Assembly: GCA_036514535.1 (NCBI GenBank)
Contig: DATBWZ010000118.1
Span: 1-8,842 of the forward strand
Source: DATBWZ01 sp036514535
GTDB taxonomy: Bacteria > JAMCPX01 > DATBWZ01
Length of the DNA stretch: 8,842 bases
Reading direction: 5' to 3'
Below are positions 1 through 6,486 of this stretch, one piece after another. Within the stretch, counting starts at the first letter, position 1. Every line of letters starts with the position of its first letter. A program made the position numbers and the translations under genes. The notes below the pieces were generated by a model. That model saw nothing but the letters and a program-made list of their open reading frames with translations, was not told where the DNA came from and made no database searches.

Positions 1-199
1 CGAAAAAGTAAGGACATACAATTATCCACAAAGCAGAATAACAGAGCACCGCACAGGAATAAGCTATCATAATTTTCAAGCAATACTTGATGGGGAGCTG
101 GATGAAATTATGGATAGTATAATAGCCTACTATCAATCGGAGGCTCTCAAAGAGATGGATAATGATGGCAAGGCTCCAGCGAATGAGGCTCTCGGATGA
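1..199 (+). CDS. prfA: Peptide chain release factor 1 (RF1), C-terminal fragment
   Basis: This is the last 65 codons of a gene whose 5' part lies outside the window; the frame begins at base 2 and ends at TGA 197-199. The peptide contains the class-I release-factor C-terminal signature RTYNYPQSRITEHR, followed by a DGELDEIMDSII segment matching the usual RF1 end (compare RTYNFPQGRVTDHR and the L-D-E helix of known RF1). RF1 reads UAA and UAG stop codons on the ribosome and triggers peptide release. The GGQ and PxT motifs lie upstream and cannot be inspected, so RF1 rather than RF2 is inferred from the C-terminal match and from the prmC neighbour. The tail after the last conserved helix, about 20 residues ending NEALG, is acidic and probably disordered. 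The stop overlaps the prmC start (ATGA), suggesting translational coupling. Confidence 0.93.
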   Translation, partial: EKVRTYNYPQSRITEHRTGISYHNFQAILDGELDEIMDSIIAYYQSEALKEMDNDGKAPANEALG

Positions 200-1068
200 A
201 AGCAGGAGAACTCCTTTCTTCAGGGATAAATATCCTGAAGTCCGGCGGTGTTGCTGAGCCTGTTTTGAATGCTGAGATCCTTCTGTCCCAGTCTATGGGC
301 ACTGACCGCACCGGCGTATACACAAGAATAGATGACGAAATGCCTTTGGAGCGGAGTAAGGATTTTTTAAAACTTCTGGAAAGGAAGCTTGAATTTGAAC
401 CGGTTCAATATATTCGGGGATATGCGGAATTTTACGGGCGCAGATTTATCGTATCAAAAGATGTCTTGATTCCGAGGCCCGAAACCGAATTGCTTGTTGA
501 GGAGGTTATTGATTTTTGCTCGTCCATGAAGCATCCAAAAATACTTGATCTCTGCACTGGATCAGGGAATATCGCTGTCACTCTGAAAAAGGAGATTCCC
601 GGATCGGTTGTTTTTGCCTCGGATATTTCATCTTCAGCCATAAATATTGCAGTGTCTAATGCCAAAGAAAACGGCATAGGAGACGGATTGCATTTTTTTT
701 GCGCGGATCTGTTCTCCGGTTTGCACATTAAAAAGGAATTTGATGTCATAGTATCTAATCCCCCGTATATCCCTTCGGCTAAGATATGTTCATTGCAGTT
801 TGAAGTATCTGGATATGAGCCAAAAATTGCGCTGGATGGCGGGAAAGATGGTTTGGATGCAATAAAAAGAATAATCCGGGACGCATACAATTACCTGATA
901 GAGGGGAGAATGCTTCTTCTTGAGATTGACCCGGAGCAACAGCACGCGATCAGCGATATTATAAAAATGTTCAGAATGTATACAGGGGCAGCATTTTTAA
1001 AGGATCTCAGCGGGGATGTCAGGGCATTCCGCGCGGTAAAGAAAAAATCAGTTTGCAATGATAAATAA
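196..1068 (+). CDS. prmC: Peptide chain release factor N5-glutamine methyltransferase PrmC (HemK)
   Basis: The product is a 290-residue cytoplasmic SAM-dependent methyltransferase that methylates the glutamine of the release-factor GGQ motif. The N-terminal helical substrate-recognition domain (about 1-80) leads into the PrmC signature IPRPETELLVEE (P93-E98 core). The SAM-binding motif I DLCTGSGNIAV starts at D118, and the catalytic N-P-P-Y motif at 188-191, followed by IPS, is diagnostic of N5-glutamine/adenine methyltransferases. The downstream YEPKIALDGGKDGLD segment is also typical of PrmC. Length is normal for the family (about 280-290). The ATG overlaps the prfA stop, and GAGG at 185-188, seven bases upstream, can serve as the Shine-Dalgarno. 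Position immediately after prfA is the classical arrangement and pairs the enzyme with its substrate. The last residues (KKKSVCNDK) look like a nonconserved tail. Confidence 0.96.
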   Translation: MKAGELLSSGINILKSGGVAEPVLNAEILLSQSMGTDRTGVYTRIDDEMPLERSKDFLKLLERKLEFEPVQYIRGYAEFYGRRFIVSKDVLIPRPETELLVEEVIDFCSSMKHPKILDLCTGSGNIAVTLKKEIPGSVVFASDISSSAINIAVSNAKENGIGDGLHFFCADLFSGLHIKKEFDVIVSNPPYIPSAKICSLQFEVSGYEPKIALDGGKDGLDAIKRIIRDAYNYLIEGRMLLLEIDPEQQHAISDIIKMFRMYTGAAFLKDLSGDVRAFRAVKKKSVCNDK

Positions 1069-1101
1069 AGGCTCTCCGGCGGTCTTGTAAGGAAATAAAA
1101 A

Positions 1102-2358
1102 ATGGATAAGATACTTGTGGAAGGAGGGGTAAAAATCTCAGGAGAAATTGCTGTCGGTGGTGCGAAAAACGCGGTGCTCCCCTTAATGGCGGCCTCTATA
1201 CTTTTGACCAGGGGCAGTCTGAAAATCCATAATGTACCCATGCTTCAGGATGTTAAGACAATGATAAATATCCTAAGGCTTCTCGGGGCGGATATTAGTA
1301 TAAATGTCGCCACTCTGGAGATTGACACTTCATCAATAAAGAAGGTAGATCCCGATCCTGAAGGTGTAAAAGCAATGCGTGCCTCGGTTGTGTTGATGGG
1401 ACCGATGCTCGGGAAATTCGGTAGGGTCAGTCTTCCTCTCCCGGGCGGTTGCGCTATAGGAGAACGCCCTATAGATCAACATCTTGCTGTATTTGAGGCA
1501 ATGGGCGCGGATGTGAGTATAAACAATGGTTTTGTGAATCTTATAGCTGATTCTCTTAAGGGAACGGATTTCAGATTCAAGGTATCCACCGTTACCGGAA
1601 CCGAAAATGCCATTATGTCTGCAGTAATGGCAAAAGGCAAAACAGTTCTTTATAATTGCGCTATGGAACCGGAAGTTGTAGCGCTTGCCGATGCACTTAA
1701 CTCAATGGGCGGAAGGATTTCAGGGGCAGGAACGGAGACGATAGTTATAAACGGAGGATACAGCCTCCACGGGATTGAGCATGAGGTTATGCCGGACAGG
1801 ATAGAAGCTGCAACATTTCTCATAGCCGGCGCAGTAGCTGGAAGCAATGTTTTTGTGAAAACAGCCGGGGTCAGGCATTTGAACGCGGTTATAGGCAAAC
1901 TGAAAGAAGCGGGAGTCAGCATTGAGGAAAGGGATTCCGGCATACTTGTGCATGGATGCAGAAATCCGGCGCCAACAAATGTCAAAACTATGGTATATCC
2001 CGGATTTCCCACTGATGTTCAGGCGCAGTTCATGGTGCTTATGTGCCTTGCTGATGGAGAGAGCCTTATAGAAGAAGCAGTTTTTGAAAACAGATTCCAT
2101 CATGTAAGAGAACTACAAAAAATGGGCGCAGATATTACCCTTGACGGAAGATATGTCAGGGTAAGAGGGGTCAATAATCTTAAGGGTGCGCGGGTTATTG
2201 CATCGGACCTTAGAGCGAGCGCCTCCCTGGTTATAGCGGGGCTTGCAGCTGAGGGTTTTACGGAAATTGAAGGTGTAGAACATCTTGACAGGGGGTACGA
2301 AAAGATTGAAAATAAAATGTCCGGGGTTGGCGCGAGGATAAAGAGGATTGTGGTATGA
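1102..2358 (+). CDS. murA: UDP-N-acetylglucosamine 1-carboxyvinyltransferase MurA
   Basis: MurA transfers enolpyruvate from phosphoenolpyruvate to UDP-GlcNAc, the first committed cytoplasmic step of peptidoglycan synthesis. At 418 residues it matches the family length. Active-site features align almost residue for residue with E. coli MurA: K22-N23 in GGAKNAVLP, the general-acid cysteine C117 in PGGCAIGERP (C115 in E. coli), D305 in FPTDVQAQF, and R397 in LDRGYEKIE. Because the loop has Cys rather than Asp, fosfomycin sensitivity of the enzyme is expected from family knowledge. The start is ATG 1102 with TAAGGA at 1088-1093, eight bases upstream; a 33-base gap separates it from prmC. Its TGA overlaps the hisD ATG by 4 bases, so a cell-wall gene is directly coupled to the histidine block. 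The organism therefore very likely makes peptidoglycan. Confidence 0.97.
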   Translation: MDKILVEGGVKISGEIAVGGAKNAVLPLMAASILLTRGSLKIHNVPMLQDVKTMINILRLLGADISINVATLEIDTSSIKKVDPDPEGVKAMRASVVLMGPMLGKFGRVSLPLPGGCAIGERPIDQHLAVFEAMGADVSINNGFVNLIADSLKGTDFRFKVSTVTGTENAIMSAVMAKGKTVLYNCAMEPEVVALADALNSMGGRISGAGTETIVINGGYSLHGIEHEVMPDRIEAATFLIAGAVAGSNVFVKTAGVRHLNAVIGKLKEAGVSIEERDSGILVHGCRNPAPTNVKTMVYPGFPTDVQAQFMVLMCLADGESLIEEAVFENRFHHVRELQKMGADITLDGRYVRVRGVNNLKGARVIASDLRASASLVIAGLAAEGFTEIEGVEHLDRGYEKIENKMSGVGARIKRIVV

Positions 2359-3656
2359 AGATAATTAGGACATGGGATGCCGATTTTGACGATAACTTCA
2401 GATCGCTTATAATGCGAAATCTCTGGTGGGAAAGGGATGTAGAGCGAATTGTCTCAAGAATCCTTGAAAATGTATATTCAAAAGGGGACAAGGCTTTATT
2501 CTATTATGCAAAGAAGTATGATAAATCAAATGTTAGTCCATCGTCCATCTTGGTAAGTGAAGCAGAGATTCATCGTGCATACTATAGTGTTCTGAAAGAA
2601 GAGATAGATGCTTTGAAATTCGCAGCGAAGAGAATAGAACGGTTTCATAAGAGGGATATTCCTAAGTCCTGGTTTTTCAAGGAGAACGGGATTCGGCTCG
2701 GAAAGGTTGTTCAGCCCTTGGAAAGGGTGGGGCTCTATGTTCCAGGGGGAAAGGCTGCATACCCGTCTACGGTTCTTATGAATGCAATCCCTGCTATTGT
2801 AGCAGGCGTCAAGGATATTATTATAACAACCCCTCCATATAAGGAGGGGGTTAATCACTTCGTACTTGTGGCAGCGGATATTTTGGGAATTAATAAGATA
2901 TATAAAATAGGCGGCGCCCAGGCAATTGCCGCAATGACATACGGGACAGAGACGATTCCCAAAGTTGACAAAATTGTCGGACCAGGAAATATCTATGTGG
3001 CAACAGCAAAAAGAATGGTGCACAGCCATGTGGGCATTGATATGGTTGCAGGTCCCACGGAGTTGCTGATTGTTGCGGATGAGAGCATCCATCCCAGTTT
3101 TGTGGCGATGGATCTGCTTTCTCAGGCAGAGCACGATGAAAGGGCAATACCCGTTTTAGTCTGTTTCTCGGCAGGATACGGCAATCGTGTCAAAAACTAT
3201 ATTACCAGTTTTTTGAAAAAACTTAATAGGAAGGAAATTGCCGAGGTATCCATCAGGAACAACGGAATGATAATCATTGCTCGCAATATAGAGGAGGTTG
3301 CCAGGATTGTCAATTCATTTGCCCCTGAGCATCTTGAACTTTGCTGCAAGAATTCGGAGAGCCTCCTCCGGATGGTCAGAAATGCAGGCGCAATCTTTAT
3401 CGGCTCATACACGCCGGAGGCTGTGGGTGATTATATTGCAGGGCCCAACCATGTTCTTCCAACTGGCGGGACCGCGCGTTTTGCTTCGCCGCTCAGTGTA
3501 GAGGATTTTCTGAAGAAGTCCAACGTCGTTTTCTTTACAAGGAGAAAACTCAAGATGTTCAGAAATAAAATTAACCGCATTGCCAGTATGGAAGGCCTGG
3601 ACGCCCACACTGGATCAGTGGATATAAGGATAGAATCTGCAGGTGATAAAGGATGA
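2355..3656 (+). CDS. hisD: Histidinol dehydrogenase
   Basis: HisD is a zinc-dependent, NAD-linked enzyme that oxidises L-histidinol through histidinal to L-histidine, the last two steps of the pathway. The 433-residue product has the full family layout. The conserved glycine/proline-rich VPGGKAAYPSTVLMNAIPA block lies around residue 130-150, GGAQAIAAMTYGTETIPKVDKIVGPGN around 185-215, and the signature IDMVAGPTELL around 228-238. Zinc ligands Q257 and H260 (SQAEHDE), D359 (GDYIAGPNH) and H418 (LDAHTGS) are present, as are the catalytic pair E325-H326 (FAPEHLEL). Start ATG 2355 overlaps the murA stop, with AGAGGA at 2342-2347 as ribosome-binding site. Its own stop overlaps the hisG start. Here hisD precedes hisG, the reverse of the hisG-hisD order I recall as common in related operons. 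Confidence 0.97.
   Translation: MKIIRTWDADFDDNFRSLIMRNLWWERDVERIVSRILENVYSKGDKALFYYAKKYDKSNVSPSSILVSEAEIHRAYYSVLKEEIDALKFAAKRIERFHKRDIPKSWFFKENGIRLGKVVQPLERVGLYVPGGKAAYPSTVLMNAIPAIVAGVKDIIITTPPYKEGVNHFVLVAADILGINKIYKIGGAQAIAAMTYGTETIPKVDKIVGPGNIYVATAKRMVHSHVGIDMVAGPTELLIVADESIHPSFVAMDLLSQAEHDERAIPVLVCFSAGYGNRVKNYITSFLKKLNRKEIAEVSIRNNGMIIIARNIEEVARIVNSFAPEHLELCCKNSESLLRMVRNAGAIFIGSYTPEAVGDYIAGPNHVLPTGGTARFASPLSVEDFLKKSNVVFFTRRKLKMFRNKINRIASMEGLDAHTGSVDIRIESAGDKG
2830..2849 (+). repeat. GC-rich hairpin inside hisD
   Basis: CCCCTCC (2830-2836) is perfectly complementary to GGAGGGG (2843-2849) around a six-base loop ATATAA. With a bulged G at 2850, the pair AA/TT can extend the stem. It lies in hisD codons for a TPPYKEGV stretch. 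No T-tract follows on the + strand, so it does not look like an intrinsic terminator. It could affect mRNA structure or be a by-product of the codons used. Confidence 0.4.
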
Positions 3657-4525
3657 AGAAATTAAAATTAGGATTACCAAAAGGAAGCCTTCAGGAGAGC
3701 ACATTTAAACTCTTTAGAAAGGCTGGATTTCAGATTTCTGCAAGCTCAAGGTCATACATTCCTGTCATTGATGATGAGGAGATTGAATGCCTTCTTTTGA
3801 GGGCGCAGGAGATTCCAAGATATGTTGAATTGGGAGTGCTTGATGCCGGCATAACGGGAAAAGACTGGACGCTGGAACAGGATGCGGATGTAGTGATTGT
3901 TGATAATTTTATTTATGCAAAAGAGGGTATGCGTCCGGTCCGGTGGGTGCTGGCTGTACCGGATAAATCCAGCATTAAAAACATCCATGATCTCAAGGGC
4001 AAAAGGCTTGCTACAGAACTTGTGGAATTCACAAAAAAATATTTCAAAAAGAAAAACATCGCTGTTGATGTAGAGTTTTCCTGGGGAGCCACCGAGGCGA
4101 AAGCGCCTTCCGTTGTTGATGCAATCGTGGAACTTACCGAAACCGGGTCTTCTCTCAGGGCAAATAATCTGCGGATTATTGAAACTCTTCTGGAATCAAC
4201 AACGGTTCTCGTTTCAAATAAAAAATCGTGGAAGGATAACTGGAAGAAGACTAAGATGGAGCGAATTTCGCTCCTTCTAAAAGGGGCAATTAATGCTGAG
4301 GATAAGGCTGGGCTTAAAATGAATGTCCCGACGGCATCCATTCAGAAGGTCTTGAAACTGCTTCCATCCCTCCAGAAACCTACAATTTCAACATTGAGCG
4401 ATAAGGACTGGTTCAGCATAGAGGTTATCGTAGATCAAAAAAAAGTCCGGGAATTGATCCCGGATTTGAAATCTGCTGGTGCATCAGGTATAGTGGAATA
4501 TCCGCTTAATAAGGTGATTTACTAA
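3653..4525 (+). CDS. hisG: ATP phosphoribosyltransferase, long form
   Basis: HisG condenses ATP with PRPP to give phosphoribosyl-ATP, the first and normally feedback-controlled step of histidine synthesis. The 290-residue length and sequence identify the long form. Residues 1 to about 210 form the two-lobed periplasmic-binding-protein-like catalytic core, beginning with LGLPKGSLQESTF and containing GITGKDW. The PRPP-binding loop ELTETGSSL runs from about E160 to L168. Residues from about 215 to 290 form the ACT-like C-terminal domain (MNVPTASIQKVLKLLPSLQKPTISTL...) that binds histidine in this family. A HisZ partner is therefore not expected. The start ATG 3653 overlaps the hisD stop, with AGGTGAT at 3641-3647 as ribosome-binding site. 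Allosteric inhibition by histidine is inferred from family membership. Two strong inverted repeats lie within the coding sequence (4258-4274 and 4443-4467). Confidence 0.96.
   Translation: MKKLKLGLPKGSLQESTFKLFRKAGFQISASSRSYIPVIDDEEIECLLLRAQEIPRYVELGVLDAGITGKDWTLEQDADVVIVDNFIYAKEGMRPVRWVLAVPDKSSIKNIHDLKGKRLATELVEFTKKYFKKKNIAVDVEFSWGATEAKAPSVVDAIVELTETGSSLRANNLRIIETLLESTTVLVSNKKSWKDNWKKTKMERISLLLKGAINAEDKAGLKMNVPTASIQKVLKLLPSLQKPTISTLSDKDWFSIEVIVDQKKVRELIPDLKSAGASGIVEYPLNKVIY
4258..4274. repeat. Perfect 8-base-arm inverted repeat inside hisG
   Basis: GGAGCGAA (4258-4265) and TTCGCTCC (4267-4274) are perfect inverted arms separated by a single T. As RNA it could form a 6-7 base-pair hairpin. 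It falls near residues 202-208, close to the boundary between the HisG catalytic core and its C-terminal regulatory domain. No associated T-tract is seen. Function is unknown and chance is possible. Confidence 0.4.
4437..4467 (-). terminator. Intrinsic-terminator-shaped hairpin and T-tract on the antisense strand of hisG
   Basis: Read on the - strand, the arm TCCGGGA, a five-base loop TCAAT and the arm TCCCGGA form a perfect 7-bp stem. One C and then eight consecutive T residues (complement of A 4437-4444) follow. This is the shape of a rho-independent terminator for leftward transcription. On the + strand the same bases form a stem (4443-4452 with 4458-4467) without a T-tract, about 55 bases before the hisG stop. 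There is no annotated - strand gene just upstream, so a role in stopping antisense transcripts is speculative. The A-run encodes the Gln-Lys-Lys of HisG, so coding constraint could explain part of it. Confidence 0.4.
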
Positions 4526-4537
4526 AGGCATATTTGA

Positions 4538-5125
4538 ATGAAAAGGATTTCAAAAGTAAACAGGAAGACAAAAGAAACCGACATTACTATTTTCCTCAAT
4601 ATAGATGGCACAGGCAAATATAACATCCGCACTCCGGTCCAGTTTATGAACCACATGCTGGAACTATTTGCCATGCACGGGTTGTTTGATCTCAGAATTG
4701 CAGCGAACGGGGATGTGAATGTTGACGACCACCATACAGTGGAGGATGTTGGAATTCTGCTCGGCCAAGCCTTTAAAAAGGCTCTTGATAAAAGAATTGG
4801 GATCAGGAGATACGGCAATGCCGTTGTCCCCATGGATGAGTCGCTGGTTCAGGTTTCAGTTGATATAAGCGGAAGATCCTGGCTTGCTTACAACATTAAC
4901 AGTAAAGCAAAACGGATAAAGAATTTTGACACCGGGCTATGTGAGGATTTTTGGATAGCTTTTGTAAACAATGCAGGGATGACGGTTCATCTTAATGAGA
5001 TTTATGGACGAAATACCCATCATGTTCTGGAGGCTACGTTTAAGGGAATGGGCATGGCGCTGGGTATTGCTGCATCTGTAGATATCAGACGGAAAAGAAT
5101 ACCTTCTACAAAAGGCACAATTTAA
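4538..5125 (+). CDS. hisB: Imidazoleglycerol-phosphate dehydratase (monofunctional)
   Basis: HisB dehydrates imidazole glycerol phosphate to imidazole acetol phosphate using manganese. The product is 195 residues, the size of the single-domain dehydratase. There is no N-terminal HAD phosphatase domain as in E. coli HisB, so histidinol-phosphate phosphatase must come from another gene. Two family metal-binding motifs are intact: D-D-H-H-T-V-E with histidines H65/H66 and E69, and H-H-V-L-E at 161-165. The conserved HMLELFAMHGLFDL block is near residue 35 and the HLNEIYGRNTHH stretch precedes the second motif. The start is ATG 4538, 12 bases after the hisG stop; AAAGG at 4524-4528, overlapping that stop codon, is the probable ribosome-binding site. 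Confidence 0.96.
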   Translation: MKRISKVNRKTKETDITIFLNIDGTGKYNIRTPVQFMNHMLELFAMHGLFDLRIAANGDVNVDDHHTVEDVGILLGQAFKKALDKRIGIRRYGNAVVPMDESLVQVSVDISGRSWLAYNINSKAKRIKNFDTGLCEDFWIAFVNNAGMTVHLNEIYGRNTHHVLEATFKGMGMALGIAASVDIRRKRIPSTKGTI

Positions 5126-5142
5126 TTTCAGGAGAACGGGTA

Positions 5143-5766
5143 ATGATCACTGTTGTTGATTACGGAATGGGTAATCTCAGGAGTGTTCAGAAAGCTATGG
5201 AACACCTTGGTTTTAAATGTATTGTGACATCCCGTCGCATTGACATAGATTCTGCAAGCCATATAATAGTTCCGGGTGTGGGAGCATTCAGGGACGCAAT
5301 GAAAAGGCTTGAGGATCTCAGCCTTACGGACTGCTTGCGTGAAAATGTTAAAAAGGGTAAGCCTTTTCTCGGTATATGCCTTGGTATGCAGATACTTTTT
5401 GAGGAGAGCACGGAATTTGGCAGATACAGGGGACTGGGAATACTCCGGGGACGAGTGGTGAGATTTTTTGAATCGCTTGGGTCATCCGCATCTGCGCTCA
5501 AAGTTCCGCATATGGGCTGGAACAGGGTAAATATAATAAAGGAAAATCTGTTGATTGCTTCCCAAAATAACAACAGGTTTTTCTACTTTGTCCATTCCTA
5601 CTATGTTGATCCTGCTGAACGGGCTATTGTTGCCGGAGAAACCGAGTATGGAATAAATTTTGCGTCTTTTATTGCCAATGGTAATGTTTTCGCTACGCAG
5701 TTTCATCCGGAAAAAAGCCAGCAATACGGTCTGGAGATTCTAAAACGGTTCGGTGAATTAAAATGA
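5143..5766 (+). CDS. hisH: Imidazole glycerol phosphate synthase, glutaminase subunit HisH
   Basis: HisH is the class-I glutamine amidotransferase subunit that releases ammonia from glutamine and channels it to HisF, where it reacts with PRFAR. The 207-residue protein opens with VVDYGMGNLRSV, characteristic of HisH. The nucleophile C79 sits in the nucleophile elbow GICLGMQ, and the histidine and glutamate of the triad are H188 and E190 in TQFHPEKS. The glycine-rich IIVPGVGAFRDAM stretch (about residues 43-55) is also conserved. Start ATG 5143 has AGGAGA at 5130-5135 seven bases upstream, the strongest ribosome-binding site in the his block. The gene lies 17 bases after hisB and overlaps hisA by four bases. 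HisH and HisF are separated by hisA, a common operon order. Confidence 0.96.
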   Translation: MITVVDYGMGNLRSVQKAMEHLGFKCIVTSRRIDIDSASHIIVPGVGAFRDAMKRLEDLSLTDCLRENVKKGKPFLGICLGMQILFEESTEFGRYRGLGILRGRVVRFFESLGSSASALKVPHMGWNRVNIIKENLLIASQNNNRFFYFVHSYYVDPAERAIVAGETEYGINFASFIANGNVFATQFHPEKSQQYGLEILKRFGELK

Positions 5767-6485
5767 TGATAATTCCCGCAATAGATATTATGGATGGCAA
5801 ATGTGTCAGGCTTTACCAGGGTCAGAAAAACATGGTCAAGGAATATCACAATGACCCTGCAGAGATAGCAAAACAATGGGAATCCAAAGGCGCTAAGCTG
5901 CTTCATGTTGTTGACCTGGACGGCGCCTTTTCGGGAGAGCCCCAAAACCAGAGGGTTGTAGAGAGAATTGTTGACAGTGTTAGGATTCCAATTGAGGTCG
6001 GAGGCGGCATAAGAAGCGAGGAGACAATTGAAGAATATCTTGAGATCGGTGCTGCGCGGATCGTGCTCGGAACAAGGGTGGTTCAGGATCCAGGTTTTCT
6101 CTCTAATGCCTGCATGAGTTACGGGGAGAGGATAATACTTGGAGTTGATGCAAAGAACGGCCTGGTTGCAATTAACGGATGGGAAAAGGTTACCAGCGAA
6201 GATGCCGTGGAATTTGCAAGGCGCTTTGAGGAATTGGGCATAGGAGGGATTATCTATACCGACCTTCTCAGAGATGGAACCCTTATAGGTCCCAACACAG
6301 AAGCAATCCGGAATTTTGCCTCCTCCATTGACCTCCCTGTAATTGCTTCAGGAGGGGTTTCTTCTGTTGAAGATATTGTGTTGCTGTCCGGACTTGAGAA
6401 GGATGGCGTAACTGGTGTAATAGTCGGGAAAGCGCTTTATGAAGGCAAGATAGATCTTGAAGAAGCATTAAAAAGGATTGGATGA
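5763..6485 (+). CDS. hisA: ProFAR isomerase HisA
   Basis: HisA is the (beta/alpha)8-barrel isomerase that converts ProFAR to PRFAR by an Amadori rearrangement. The 240-residue product matches the family. The catalytic acids are D8 in IPAIDIMDGKCVRLYQG (strand 1) and D129 in GVDAKNG (strand 5). The phosphate-binding segments EVGGGIRSEETIEE and VIASGGVSSVEDI occur in the two half-barrels, as expected for this internally duplicated fold. The mention of a W after GVDAKNGLVAINGW also fits HisA rather than HisF. The start ATG 5763 overlaps the hisH stop; a second ATG at 5766 could serve instead and would remove one residue. GGTGA at 5752-5756 is a modest ribosome-binding site. HisA and HisF share recognisable half-barrel similarity. 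Confidence 0.96.
   Translation: MMIIPAIDIMDGKCVRLYQGQKNMVKEYHNDPAEIAKQWESKGAKLLHVVDLDGAFSGEPQNQRVVERIVDSVRIPIEVGGGIRSEETIEEYLEIGAARIVLGTRVVQDPGFLSNACMSYGERIILGVDAKNGLVAINGWEKVTSEDAVEFARRFEELGIGGIIYTDLLRDGTLIGPNTEAIRNFASSIDLPVIASGGVSSVEDIVLLSGLEKDGVTGVIVGKALYEGKIDLEEALKRIG
6472..6477 (+). promoter_or_regulatory. hisF ribosome-binding site deciding the start
   Basis: AAAGGA inside the last codons of hisA lies nine bases before ATG 6487. The alternative TTG at 6478 would directly abut it, which is too close for initiation. This favours the 278-residue HisF. Confidence 0.65.
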
Positions 6486-6486
6486 A

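Noticed and set aside
139..193. Repeated GAGGCTCTC near the prfA end (two copies about 45 bases apart)
   Set aside because: Both copies code for Glu-Ala-Leu in the same frame, are only nine bases long and have no flanking similarity; coincidence is the simplest reading.
693..700. Run of eight T in prmC as a terminator or frameshift site
   Set aside because: No stem precedes it, the prmC frame is intact across it, and the protein downstream keeps all family motifs.
3913..4341. 142-codon open frame on the - strand opposite hisG
   Set aside because: It is fully covered by hisG, the product resembles no family I know, and its composition is that of an antisense shadow. The same holds for the other long opposite-strand frames over prmC, murA, hisD, hisF and the final gene.
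6478..6486. TTG start for hisF adding three residues (281-residue form)
   Set aside because: The ribosome-binding sequence AAAGGA abuts this TTG, while ATG 6487 has correct spacing and matches the usual HisF N-terminus.
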